From NCBI RefSeq assembly GCF_040549045.1, contig NZ_JBEWTB010000002.1, positions 458,501-522,500 of the forward strand: a stretch of DNA of 64,000 bases, given 5' to 3'. Positions 23,020 to 31,399 of this stretch are shown here, piece by piece. The position numbers and the translations under genes were made by a program. This stretch comes from Endozoicomonas sp. NE40. GTDB taxonomy: Bacteria; Pseudomonadota; Gammaproteobacteria; Pseudomonadales; Endozoicomonadaceae. The first letter of the stretch is position 1; each line of letters begins with the position of its first letter. The notes under the pieces are model-generated. The model worked only from the letters and a program-made list of their open reading frames with translations, did not search any database and was not told where the DNA came from.

Positions 23020-25152
23020 ATGAAAATGAAAGAGTGCTACACAGCTAATTTTGCACCAAAATCGCTTCTTGCGTGTTTGCTGTTATTTTCATTGCAGGGA
23101 AGCCTGAATGCCGCCCCGGTATCATCTGAAACAAAAGTACAAACTTCAGATCTTTTATTGGCTCAAGCGCCATCAAACCGACAGGCGTCCAGACAAGGAA
23201 CCAACTCACCGTCTGGCTCTTCATCAGAAAACTCTTCAGAAAAAAAATGGAGCCTGAATCAACAAAATGCTGACATTCGCGAATTCATTGCTCAAATTGC
23301 CAAAATAACCGGTGAAACTTTTGTCATTGACCCCCGAATAAAAGGTGGCAATACCGTTTCGGTGATTTCATCCAAACCTCTCAGCAGTGATGAAGTGTAC
23401 GATGTTTTTCTGGAAGTACTTTCAGCCAATGGTTATGCCGTCATTCCCAAAGGCAACATCATCAATATTGTTCCCAGCACAACCGCAAAAACCAGCAGCC
23501 CGGACGAAGCGACGCAGAAACCGCGCGATGCCGTCATGACAACAAGGGTCATTGAACTGCACAGTGTTTCCTCCATCGAGCTGATTCCTATTATCAGGCC
23601 ACTTATCGCACAATACGGTCATGCTGCCGCTTCTGCGTCCAGCAATGCCGTTATTGTCAGTGACCTTGCCGATAACGTCGAGCGCATCGCCAAGCTGGTT
23701 AAGGAACTTGATGAAGCGGGCAACAATGATTATGAAGTCATACAACTAAAACACGCCTGGGTTGGTGATATTGCCAAAATTATTCAGGACACCCTGACGA
23801 CCGCTAAAGGCCAGTTGCCCAGTGGACTACAGGTCATTGCTGACGAGCGCAGCAACCGACTGGTGATCAAAGGCAACTCCAGCAAGCGGATCAGGGTCCG
23901 GAAGCTTGTTGAAACTCTGGATAAGCAAGGCATCCGAAAATCCACCACCAAGGTCATATTCCTGAGTTACGCTGACTCGAAAAACCTGGCTGAAATCCTC
24001 TCCGAGGCATCGGGTACCATTCAGGACAGTCAGGAGAAAAAAGGCAAATCATCCGGGTCAGCTCCTGTACCACAGCCTGCTTCTGCTGCACCAAAGGTTC
24101 AGGCGAAAGGACAGCCTTCCGGTAAAAGTAGCAAGAACAAAACCCAGAATGTCTTCGTAAAAGCAGATGAAACCCAGAATGCATTAATACTTATTGCGGA
24201 CCCGGAGACGCTGACAGAGATGGAACACATTGTCCGTCAGCTGGATGTTCCAAGGGCGCAGGTTTTGCTGGAGGGCGCCATTGTTGAAGTTTCCGGTGAC
24301 ATCGGCGATGCACTGGGGGTTCAGTGGGGTATTGATGGGACTAAAACGATCTCTTCAAGGGGAGAAAAAGGCGATGGCAACATTAGTTCTGTCATTGGAA
24401 ATCCTCTGGAGAATAACGCAAAGAATATTCCAATCGGAACACTCGCGCTCAGAGGTGGAAACTTTGGCATACTGGTCACTGCACTGAGTAAAAAAGCCAA
24501 CAGCAACATACTCTCTACCCCAAGTATGTTGACGCTTGATAATGAAGAAGCTGAATTTCAGGTTGGTAAAAATGTACCAATTAAAACCGGATCCTATCAA
24601 ACAGGAAGTGCGGGTACTTCAAGTAACCCGTTCACAACCACTGAGCGTAAGGATATTGGTGTTAAACTGAAAATCACGCCACATATCAACGAAGGAAACA
24701 GCATCAGACTTGAGCTAGAACAGGAAATTTCAACCCTTGATCAAACGGTTATCGTAGAAGATGATCTGGTGTTTAACACTCGTACCCTTAAAACAACTGT
24801 TCTGGTCGATGACAGCCAGACTATTGTTATCGGTGGACTGATTGAAGACGAATCAGGAGCCAGTAAATCTAAAGTTCCCTTACTTGGAGACATTCCTCTA
24901 TTAGGGCAGCTCTTCCGAAGCACAAACAAAACGAACAAAAAGCGAAACCTGATGCTCTTTATTCGTCCAACCATTATGAGAAATTCTGAAACTCTGGCGA
25001 AAGCAACTCAGGATCGTTTCTCTAAACTGAAGATTCTGCAAAGCGCACCGGGCAAAATCAACACCTTACCAGAAAATCCGGATTCACTTTTTGACGCTGA
25101 AGCCTTTGATCTTCGAAAACAGGATCGGGCTCCCTGGCAATCAAAGGACTGA
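23020..25152 (+). CDS. gspD: Type II secretion secretin D
   Basis: About 710 residues. Signal peptide around KSLLACLLLFSLQGSLNAAP; Ser/Gln-rich linker; N0 (NADIREFIAQIAKITGETFV), three N domains (from about 130 to 330), a Pro/Ala/Lys-rich linker, then the secretin core with VLLEGAIVEVSGDIGDALGV, ILVTALSKKANSNILSTPSM, VPLLGDIPLLGQLFRS. It forms the outer-membrane channel. Start codons GTG 23017, ATG 23020 and ATG 23026 are equally placed; I use 23020. It follows gspC by 30 bases. Confidence 0.96.
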   Translation: MKMKECYTANFAPKSLLACLLLFSLQGSLNAAPVSSETKVQTSDLLLAQAPSNRQASRQGTNSPSGSSSENSSEKKWSLNQQNADIREFIAQIAKITGETFVIDPRIKGGNTVSVISSKPLSSDEVYDVFLEVLSANGYAVIPKGNIINIVPSTTAKTSSPDEATQKPRDAVMTTRVIELHSVSSIELIPIIRPLIAQYGHAAASASSNAVIVSDLADNVERIAKLVKELDEAGNNDYEVIQLKHAWVGDIAKIIQDTLTTAKGQLPSGLQVIADERSNRLVIKGNSSKRIRVRKLVETLDKQGIRKSTTKVIFLSYADSKNLAEILSEASGTIQDSQEKKGKSSGSAPVPQPASAAPKVQAKGQPSGKSSKNKTQNVFVKADETQNALILIADPETLTEMEHIVRQLDVPRAQVLLEGAIVEVSGDIGDALGVQWGIDGTKTISSRGEKGDGNISSVIGNPLENNAKNIPIGTLALRGGNFGILVTALSKKANSNILSTPSMLTLDNEEAEFQVGKNVPIKTGSYQTGSAGTSSNPFTTTERKDIGVKLKITPHINEGNSIRLELEQEISTLDQTVIVEDDLVFNTRTLKTTVLVDDSQTIVIGGLIEDESGASKSKVPLLGDIPLLGQLFRSTNKTNKKRNLMLFIRPTIMRNSETLAKATQDRFSKLKILQSAPGKINTLPENPDSLFDAEAFDLRKQDRAPWQSKD

Positions 25153-25165
25153 AAAGCATCATTTA

Positions 25166-25191
25166 AAAAGGGCTGGTTTCAGCCCTTTTTT
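25166..25191. terminator. Bidirectional terminator between gspD and menA-like gene
   Basis: An 8-bp stem AAGGGCTG/CAGCCCTT with a GTTT loop, flanked by A-run on the left and six T on the right, serves gspD rightward and the prenyltransferase leftward, whose stop is at its edge. Confidence 0.9.
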
Positions 25192-26065
25192 ACATCACAC
25201 TGAAAATATAACCCAGCCCAAAAGCTATAAAATAGCGACCCGTCAACGGTGGCAAGTGTACCAACTGAACATCACCAACTTCGCACATCAGCAGTCGAAG
25301 CGGCTGCCAGACAAAGACTAAAGAAAGAAGTAATAATAAAGGGTTTTCTATCGCACCAATAATAAACAGATAAAAACTCAATGGGTAAGTTAATAAAAGG
25401 CACAGAGCATACAGTGCTTTTGAATTATTAAAGCCAATCTTTACTGTCAGAGTGCGGATGTTATTCGCTTTATCATCAAGATAATCTCTCAATTCATTCG
25501 CCAGCAGCAAGGCTGACGCTAACAGGCTAACCGGCAGAGAAATTAATACCACCTGATTACTCCACTCCGCAGACACTGCATAATAGGAACCACTGACCAT
25601 GAGAACTCCGGTAAGGAGGAAAACGGCAGGAACTCCCAGGCCACGGCTTTTGTAATGAACAGGTCCACCCGTATAAAAATAACCGGCAATAATACCTGAA
25701 GCTCCAAAAACCAGCAGCTGCCAGCCAACATCAATCACCAGATAAATACCCATCAAAGAGGCAATGAGGGTAAGCATACCTGCTATCAGAAAGTTAAACC
25801 GGATACGTTTGACCGCCAGCTCTGCCATGCTGCCAGTGCGATTTTTCCACAAAGCCAGGTCAGCATGATCATTAGCCAGATTACTGGCAGCCTGCAATAG
25901 CACTCCGGCCAGGATGACCAGTACACCTCTCAGGGGGTCTCCTGAATCACGGACAAACGACAAGGTTACGCCAAGGCCACAGGTAATTAACGCAACAGAA
26001 TAAGAGAATGGTCGAAGCGCTCGAATAAAGCGGTATTTATCTGGATTCAGGTAAGGCGTACCCAC
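25190..26065 (-). CDS. UbiA-family prenyltransferase, MenA-like
   Basis: 291 residues with 8 or 9 hydrophobic helices. Two aspartate motifs of the family are visible: ASNLANDHADLALWKN (about 60-75) and NELRDYLDDKANNIRTLTVK (about 190-208). YTGGPVHYKSRGLG resembles the MenA loop. It would move a polyprenyl group to 1,4-dihydroxy-2-naphthoate for menaquinone synthesis in the inner membrane. No other menaquinone genes are in the window, so the substrate is inferred. It stands alone, between the T2SS block and the TCA block. Confidence 0.75.
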   Translation of the reverse strand: MGTPYLNPDKYRFIRALRPFSYSVALITCGLGVTLSFVRDSGDPLRGVLVILAGVLLQAASNLANDHADLALWKNRTGSMAELAVKRIRFNFLIAGMLTLIASLMGIYLVIDVGWQLLVFGASGIIAGYFYTGGPVHYKSRGLGVPAVFLLTGVLMVSGSYYAVSAEWSNQVVLISLPVSLLASALLLANELRDYLDDKANNIRTLTVKIGFNNSKALYALCLLLTYPLSFYLFIIGAIENPLLLLLSLVFVWQPLRLLMCEVGDVQLVHLPPLTGRYFIAFGLGYIFSVM

Positions 26066-26210
26066 AGGCTAATCCCTGACAACTATGAAATTAATAAAGA
26101 CTGGTATTTCGCGAGCCATTGCAAATGGTGAACATCAGTCGTGCGCTACTAGAACACAACACCAGACAGGTTGCAACGACAAACCCAGAGCTTTCAATGG
26201 CTGACAGAAG

Positions 26211-26241
26211 AAAACCCCTACTTGAAACAAGTCGGGGTTTT
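26211..26241 (-). terminator. Terminator after sucD
   Basis: A strong inverted repeat AAAACCCC/GGGGTTTT with an inner ACTTG/CAAGT stem (loop AAA), 56 bases beyond the sucD stop. On the minus strand it ends in GGGGTTTTCTTC. It ends the TCA operon; it may also work rightward. Confidence 0.85.
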
Positions 26242-26296
26242 CTTTGTTCACAAGAGTTGTTGGCAGGATAATTTACAAGGATAACTGATCGAAAAA

Positions 26297-27169
26297 TTAC
26301 CAGCCCGTTACATCTTTAAGTGCTTCACCAATATCGGCAAGACTTCTGACAGTTCGAACACCCGCCGCTTCAAGCGCTGCAAACTTTTCGTCGGCAGTAC
26401 CCTTACCGCCCGAGATAATAGCGCCAGCATGCCCCATTCGCTTACCCGGAGGTGCAGTCACACCCGCAATATAAGAAACCACCGGTTTAGTCACATGATC
26501 CTTGATAAAGGCAGCAGCCTCTTCTTCTGCGGTACCACCAATCTCACCAATCATGACAATGGCTTCTGTCTGAGTGTCTTTCTCGAACTTTTCCAGAATA
26601 TCGATAAAGTTTGAACCGGGAATCGGATCTCCACCGATGCCTACACAGGTAGATTGCCCAAAACCATAGTCCGTTGTCTGTTTAACCGCTTCATAGGTCA
26701 GCGTACCTGAACGGGAAACGATGCCGACTTTACCCGGCTTGTGAATATGACCCGGCATAATTCCAATCTTGCACTCTCCCGGCGTAATAACTCCCGGACA
26801 GTTAGGTCCAATGAGCTGAACCCCGAGTTCATCACAACGAACCTTGCACTCCAGCATATCCAGTGTTGGAATGCCCTCAGTGATGCAGACAATCAACCGG
26901 ATGCCTGAATTCGCCGCTTCAAGGATAGAATCCTTACAGAAGGGAGCAGGCACATAAATCACGGATGCCTCGGCTCCGGTGCTATCAACGGCTTCAGCCA
27001 CCGTATTGAATACGGGCAGTCCAAGGTGAGTCTGCCCTCCCTTGCCCGGGGTGACACCACCCACCATTTTTGTGCCGTAAGCAATGGCCTGTTCAGAATG
27101 GAAGGTACCCTGAGAGCCCGTAAATCCCTGACAGATAACCTTAGTGTCTTTATTAATCAGGATACTCAT
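26297..27169 (-). CDS. sucD: Succinyl-CoA synthetase alpha subunit
   Basis: 290 residues (E. coli 289). Nucleotide-fold start MSILINKDTKVICQGFTGSQ, CoA-binding residues, and the phosphohistidine region GKRMGHAGAIISGGKGTADE (His near 247). With SucC it makes ATP or GTP from succinyl-CoA, the only substrate-level phosphorylation of the TCA cycle. It starts at the base where sucC stops (TAATG overlap at 27169). Confidence 0.98.
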   Translation of the reverse strand: MSILINKDTKVICQGFTGSQGTFHSEQAIAYGTKMVGGVTPGKGGQTHLGLPVFNTVAEAVDSTGAEASVIYVPAPFCKDSILEAANSGIRLIVCITEGIPTLDMLECKVRCDELGVQLIGPNCPGVITPGECKIGIMPGHIHKPGKVGIVSRSGTLTYEAVKQTTDYGFGQSTCVGIGGDPIPGSNFIDILEKFEKDTQTEAIVMIGEIGGTAEEEAAAFIKDHVTKPVVSYIAGVTAPPGKRMGHAGAIISGGKGTADEKFAALEAAGVRTVRSLADIGEALKDVTGW

Positions 27170-28335
27170 TACTTGCCCTCCGCTGCTGTAACAACCTGTT
27201 GCGCAGCCTCTGTCAAACTGGTTGCCGCAATAATGTCCAAACCACTGTCAGCCAGCTTCTGCGCACCCAGCTCGGCATTGTTGCCTTCCAGCCGAACCAC
27301 GACGGGTACTTCAACACCCACTTCCTTAACGGCACCTATAATGCCATCCGCAATCAGGTCGCAGCGAACAATACCGCCAAAGATGTTAACCAGAACCGCT
27401 TTTACACTGTCGTCTGAAAGAATAATCTTGAACGCTTCACTAACTCGTTCCTTGGTCGCACCACCACCGACATCGAGGAAGTTTGCCGGAGCGCCGCCAT
27501 GTAACTTAACAATATCCATGGTACCCATGGCCAGGCCAGCACCGTTGACCATGCAGCCAATATTGCCTTCCAGGGCAACATAGTTTAATTCCCACTGGGC
27601 AGCATGGGCTTCTCTGGAATCTTCCTGTGAAGGGTCATGAAAGGCTTTCAACTTGGGCTGCCGGTACATGGCATTACCGTCGATCACCACTTTTGCATCA
27701 AGACAGTGAAGATTACCTTCGGATGTGATCACCAGCGGGTTAATTTCCAGCAGTGCCAGGTCATTTTCCTGGAATAACCGGGCCAGCCCGAGAAAAATTT
27801 TGGTGAACTGCTTGACCTGGTCACCCTGAAGACCAAGTTTGAAAGCCAGCTCCCGTCCCTGATAAGGCTGCGCACCTGCCAGAGGATCAATGATCGCCTT
27901 GAGAATTTTTTCCGGTGTCTCAGCGGCTACCTTCTCAATTTCAACACCACCTTCAGTTGATGCCATAAAAACAATACGACGGCTGGAACGATCAACCACG
28001 GCGCCCAGATACAGTTCCTGATCAATATCGGCACAGCTTTCTACCAGAATTCTACTGACCGGCTGACCGTTTTCATCGGTCTGGTAGGTAACCAGATTCT
28101 TACCCAGCCACTGTTCTGCGAATGCCCGGATTTCATCCCTGCTGTTTACCAGCTTTACACCGCCCGCTTTACCACGACCGCCGGCATGAACCTGAGCTTT
28201 GACAACCCATTTGTCGCCGCCAATGATGTCTGCTGCGGCTACTGCCTCTTTCGGCGTGTCGGCGGCAATACCCTTAGACACAGGCAGGCCATATTCAGCA
28301 AATAGTTGCTTACCCTGATATTCGTGGAGATTCAT
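27169..28335 (-). CDS. sucC: Succinyl-CoA synthetase beta subunit
   Basis: 388 residues from the ATG at 28335 (MNLHEYQGKQLFAEYGLPVS), exactly the E. coli length. The frame is open further upstream (to 28518), but that extension is low-complexity (FNNNNFNNNNGSVS) and not part of the family. ATP-grasp text VVKAQVHAGGRGKAGGVKLV and the C-terminal GGIVRCDLIADGIIGAVKEV and NNAELGAQ are present. It binds succinate and the nucleotide. Downstream neighbour sucD overlaps by one base. Confidence 0.98.
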   Translation of the reverse strand: MNLHEYQGKQLFAEYGLPVSKGIAADTPKEAVAAADIIGGDKWVVKAQVHAGGRGKAGGVKLVNSRDEIRAFAEQWLGKNLVTYQTDENGQPVSRILVESCADIDQELYLGAVVDRSSRRIVFMASTEGGVEIEKVAAETPEKILKAIIDPLAGAQPYQGRELAFKLGLQGDQVKQFTKIFLGLARLFQENDLALLEINPLVITSEGNLHCLDAKVVIDGNAMYRQPKLKAFHDPSQEDSREAHAAQWELNYVALEGNIGCMVNGAGLAMGTMDIVKLHGGAPANFLDVGGGATKERVSEAFKIILSDDSVKAVLVNIFGGIVRCDLIADGIIGAVKEVGVEVPVVVRLEGNNAELGAQKLADSGLDIIAATSLTEAAQQVVTAAEGK

Positions 28336-28610
28336 ACTGACACTACCATTGTTGTTGTTAAAATTATTGTTATTAAAACAGTCATGAATAGAAATACAGT
28401 TCACACTTCCGGACATGACAATAGCCTGTAAGTCTGAAAGCTGTATTTCCTTAAAAAATAGTCCCACGATCCACATTTGCAGATCAAACTCTTTAACGCA
28501 GCACCTGCCTGAAAACAAGCAGGCACCAGCATTATTCCGTTGATCACTGCTATCAGTCTGGAATTGCCTCAGTCCTTTAAAAAAGCAACTCCAGTATTTA
28601 TATCAAATGA
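28336..28610 (-). other. sucC leader region
   Basis: About 275 bases between lpd and sucC with no credible gene. Immediately before sucC is a run of AAC/AAT repeats on the minus strand (28341-28377). No clear promoter is called; sucCD may be read through from lpd or have their own start here. Confidence 0.45.
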
Positions 28611-30050
28611 TCAACGCCGCTTGCGATTAGCGATATGAATGGCATGCCCATCCACAGCCAGAACCGCTTCATGCAAAGCTTCGCTTAACGTCGGGTGAGA
28701 GAAGATAGTCAAAGCCAAGTCTTCGCTGCTGGCAGCGAATTCCATCGCAATAACGCCCTGCTGAACCAGCTCTGCCGCACTGGGTCCAACCACATGGACA
28801 CCCAGAATACGGTCTGTCGCTTTATCAGCGATCACTTTCACCATTCCGTCTTTTTCATTAGCCGCCAGAGCCCTGCCACTGGCAGCAAATGGGAAGGTTC
28901 CCACTTTGTATTCATTACCTTCCGCTTTGACTTCTTCTTCAGTCTTTCCAACCCAGGCAATTTCAGGATGGGTATAAATAACTGACGGAATCAGATCATA
29001 GTTCATCTGGGCTTTCTGGCCAGCAATGATTTCGGCAACCATGATGCCTTCTTCACTGCCTTTATGCGCAAGCATTGGCCCTCGCACGACATCACCAATA
29101 GCATAGACACCAGGTACATCGGTTGCACAGTGGTCATCGACAAAAATAAAACCACGTTCATCCAGATTGACACCACTGTCAGGAGCAAGCAGGCCCTCAG
29201 TATAAGGACGTCGACCTACGGCGACAATGAGCTTGTCAAAAATTAATGAATTTTCTTTGCCTTCACCGTCTACATAAGTGACATCAATCTCTTTATCCCT
29301 GATTTCCGACCCTGTCACCCGAGCCCCAAGGCGAATGTCTAATCCTTGCTTTTTCATTATTTTCATGGACTCTTTAGCAATCTGCTGGTCCGCAGCAGCC
29401 AGAAACTGATCCAGAGCCTCAAGCACCACAACCTCAGAACCCAGACGCCCCCAGACACTACCGAGTTCCAGACCGATCACACCCGCACCAATCACACCAA
29501 GACGCTTTGGCACGTCCCTGAATTCCAGCGCACCGGTTGAGTCAACAATCAGGTCGTTATCAACCGGAGCCGGTGGTATGTCGATCGGACGGGATCCGGT
29601 TGCAATCACCACATTAGCGGTTTCGATAATTTCTACACTGCCGTCACCCTTGGTCAACTCCACCTGTTTCGCAGCCAGAACCTTGCCCGCGCCTTCCAGT
29701 AGTGTCACCCCGTTAGCCTTGAACAAACCACCAACGCCGCTAGTCAGGGTCTGAACAATTTTATCTTTACGGGCAATCATCTTTGGCACATCCATCTTGA
29801 CCCCTTCATGTTCGATACCATGAAGGCCAAAGTCTTTCTGTGCCTCAACGAATTTATGAGAGCTGTCCAGCAGCGCCTTGGAAGGAATACACCCAACGTT
29901 CAGACAGGTGCCGCCCAATAATGTTTTCCCCTTGTCGTCTGACCACTTTTCAACACAAGCGGTTTTTAGTCCCAGTTGAGCGGCGCGAATAGCACAAACA
30001 TAACCCGCTGGTCCTGCTCCAATAACGACGACGTCGAACTGATTTGCCAT
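28611..30050 (-). CDS. lpd: Dihydrolipoyl dehydrogenase (E3)
   Basis: 479 residues from the ATG at 30050 (MANQFDVVVIGAGPAGYVCA); a longer frame to 30101 adds unlikely residues. FAD-binding GAGPAGY (11-17), redox pair Cys49/Cys54 in GGTCLNVGCIPSKALLDSSH, NAD-binding GAGVIGLELGSVWGRLGSEV, and the C-terminal active-site region IFSHPTLSEALHEAVLAVDG. E3 reoxidises lipoyl groups of 2-oxoglutarate dehydrogenase. It lies 65 bases downstream of sucB in one operon. Confidence 0.97.
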   Translation of the reverse strand: MANQFDVVVIGAGPAGYVCAIRAAQLGLKTACVEKWSDDKGKTLLGGTCLNVGCIPSKALLDSSHKFVEAQKDFGLHGIEHEGVKMDVPKMIARKDKIVQTLTSGVGGLFKANGVTLLEGAGKVLAAKQVELTKGDGSVEIIETANVVIATGSRPIDIPPAPVDNDLIVDSTGALEFRDVPKRLGVIGAGVIGLELGSVWGRLGSEVVVLEALDQFLAAADQQIAKESMKIMKKQGLDIRLGARVTGSEIRDKEIDVTYVDGEGKENSLIFDKLIVAVGRRPYTEGLLAPDSGVNLDERGFIFVDDHCATDVPGVYAIGDVVRGPMLAHKGSEEGIMVAEIIAGQKAQMNYDLIPSVIYTHPEIAWVGKTEEEVKAEGNEYKVGTFPFAASGRALAANEKDGMVKVIADKATDRILGVHVVGPSAAELVQQGVIAMEFAASSEDLALTIFSHPTLSEALHEAVLAVDGHAIHIANRKRR

Positions 30051-30115
30051 AATTTCTATTCCTAGCAAATGAATCTGATGACTGCCGGAACAGCCATCCA
30101 CTCACTGTCTACAAC

Positions 30116-31336
30116 TTATAATTCCAGCAGTATGCGTGCAGGATCTTCGAGTAATTCCTTGATAGTCACAAGGAAGGTGACCGCCTCTTTGCCATCCAGC
30201 AAACGGTGGTCGTAGGAAAGCGCCAGATACATCATGGGCAGAATTTCCACCTGCCCGTTAACGGCCATCGGGCGCTCCTGAATTTTATGCATGCCGAGAA
30301 TGGCTGACTGGGGCGGGTTCAGAATCGGGGTAGAGAGCAGCGAACCAAACACACCACCATTAGACAGGGTAAAGGTACCTCCCGTCATATCTTCAATGCC
30401 CAGTTTGCCTGCCTGAGCTTTCTGCCCGTACTCACGGATTTTTGCCTCAATGTCAGCCAGGCTCATGGCTTCCGCGTCACGCAGAACCGGCACCACCAGC
30501 CCCCGGTCACTGGATACTGCCACGCCGACATCCTGATAACCGTGATAAACAATATCATTGCCATCAATCGAAGCATTCACAGCGGGGAAACGCTTAAGGG
30601 CTTCAGTACAGGCTTTTACAAAGAAAGACATAAAGCCGAGCTTGACCCCGTGGCGTTTTTCAAACTGATCCTTGTAACGGCTACGCAACTCCATTACCGG
30701 CTTCATGTTGACCTCGTTGAACGTGGTCAGCATGGCAGCAGTCTGCTGAGCGTCTACCAGTCGTTGAGCCACCTTGGCACGCAGCCTTGTCATGGGAACC
30801 CGCTTTTCCACACGTTCACCGGCAAACACCGGAGAAGTGGCCTCTACCCGGGGAGCAGTAGTCTGGGGAGAAACAGTAACAGGTGCAGGGCTGGCAACCG
30901 GATTCTGGTCTGCATGACGCATCACATCTTCTTTGGTCACTCTTCCACCCTTACCGGTTCCGGCAATGTCGGTGGGATTGAAGCCTTTTTCATCCGCCAT
31001 TTTGCGCGCAGCAGGACTAAGGATTGGTTCCTGCGCAGCGACTGCAGCCGGGACGAATTCAGGTTCTGCTATCGTTTCCCCGGGCGTTTCAGCGACAACA
31101 CCCGCTTCAAACCGGGCAATCAGTTCTTCTCCAAGAACAACATCGCCTTCATTCTTAATAAGCTCTGTTAAGGTTCCATCCACCGGAGCAACAACCTCCA
31201 GAACCACCTTGTCTGTCTCAATATCAACCAACAGCTCATCCCGACTACAGGCTTCCCCCGGCTTTTTGTGCCAGGTCGCTACAACACCGTCTGCGACAGA
31301 CTCGGGAAAGGTGGGTGCTTTTATTTCAATGGCCAT
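30116..31336 (-). CDS. sucB: Dihydrolipoyl succinyltransferase (E2o)
   Basis: 406 residues (E. coli 405). Lipoyl domain with Lys43 in DIETDKVVLEV, an Ala/Pro/Glu-rich linker, an E1/E3-binding domain near 110-145 (ILSPAARKMADEKGFNPTDI, GTGKGGRVTKEDVM), another linker, and the catalytic core ending in SYDHRLLDGKEAVTFLV with His and Asp of the HxxxDG motif. It transfers succinyl to CoA in the 2-oxoglutarate dehydrogenase complex. It is 63 bases downstream of sucA. Confidence 0.97.
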   Translation of the reverse strand: MAIEIKAPTFPESVADGVVATWHKKPGEACSRDELLVDIETDKVVLEVVAPVDGTLTELIKNEGDVVLGEELIARFEAGVVAETPGETIAEPEFVPAAVAAQEPILSPAARKMADEKGFNPTDIAGTGKGGRVTKEDVMRHADQNPVASPAPVTVSPQTTAPRVEATSPVFAGERVEKRVPMTRLRAKVAQRLVDAQQTAAMLTTFNEVNMKPVMELRSRYKDQFEKRHGVKLGFMSFFVKACTEALKRFPAVNASIDGNDIVYHGYQDVGVAVSSDRGLVVPVLRDAEAMSLADIEAKIREYGQKAQAGKLGIEDMTGGTFTLSNGGVFGSLLSTPILNPPQSAILGMHKIQERPMAVNGQVEILPMMYLALSYDHRLLDGKEAVTFLVTIKELLEDPARILLEL

Positions 31337-31399
31337 AATGATCCCTTGGAGTATTTGACCTGCCTGCGTCTTTCACTTTGAACGACACAAGACGAATAT

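Noticed and set aside
28336..28518. 61-codon N-terminal extension of sucC
   Set aside because: Low-complexity Asn-rich tail not in the family; the ATG at 28335 matches the normal length of 388.
30542..31171. 209-codon plus-strand frame opposite sucB
   Set aside because: Lies entirely antisense to a well-conserved sucB; no ribosome site or protein-like composition.
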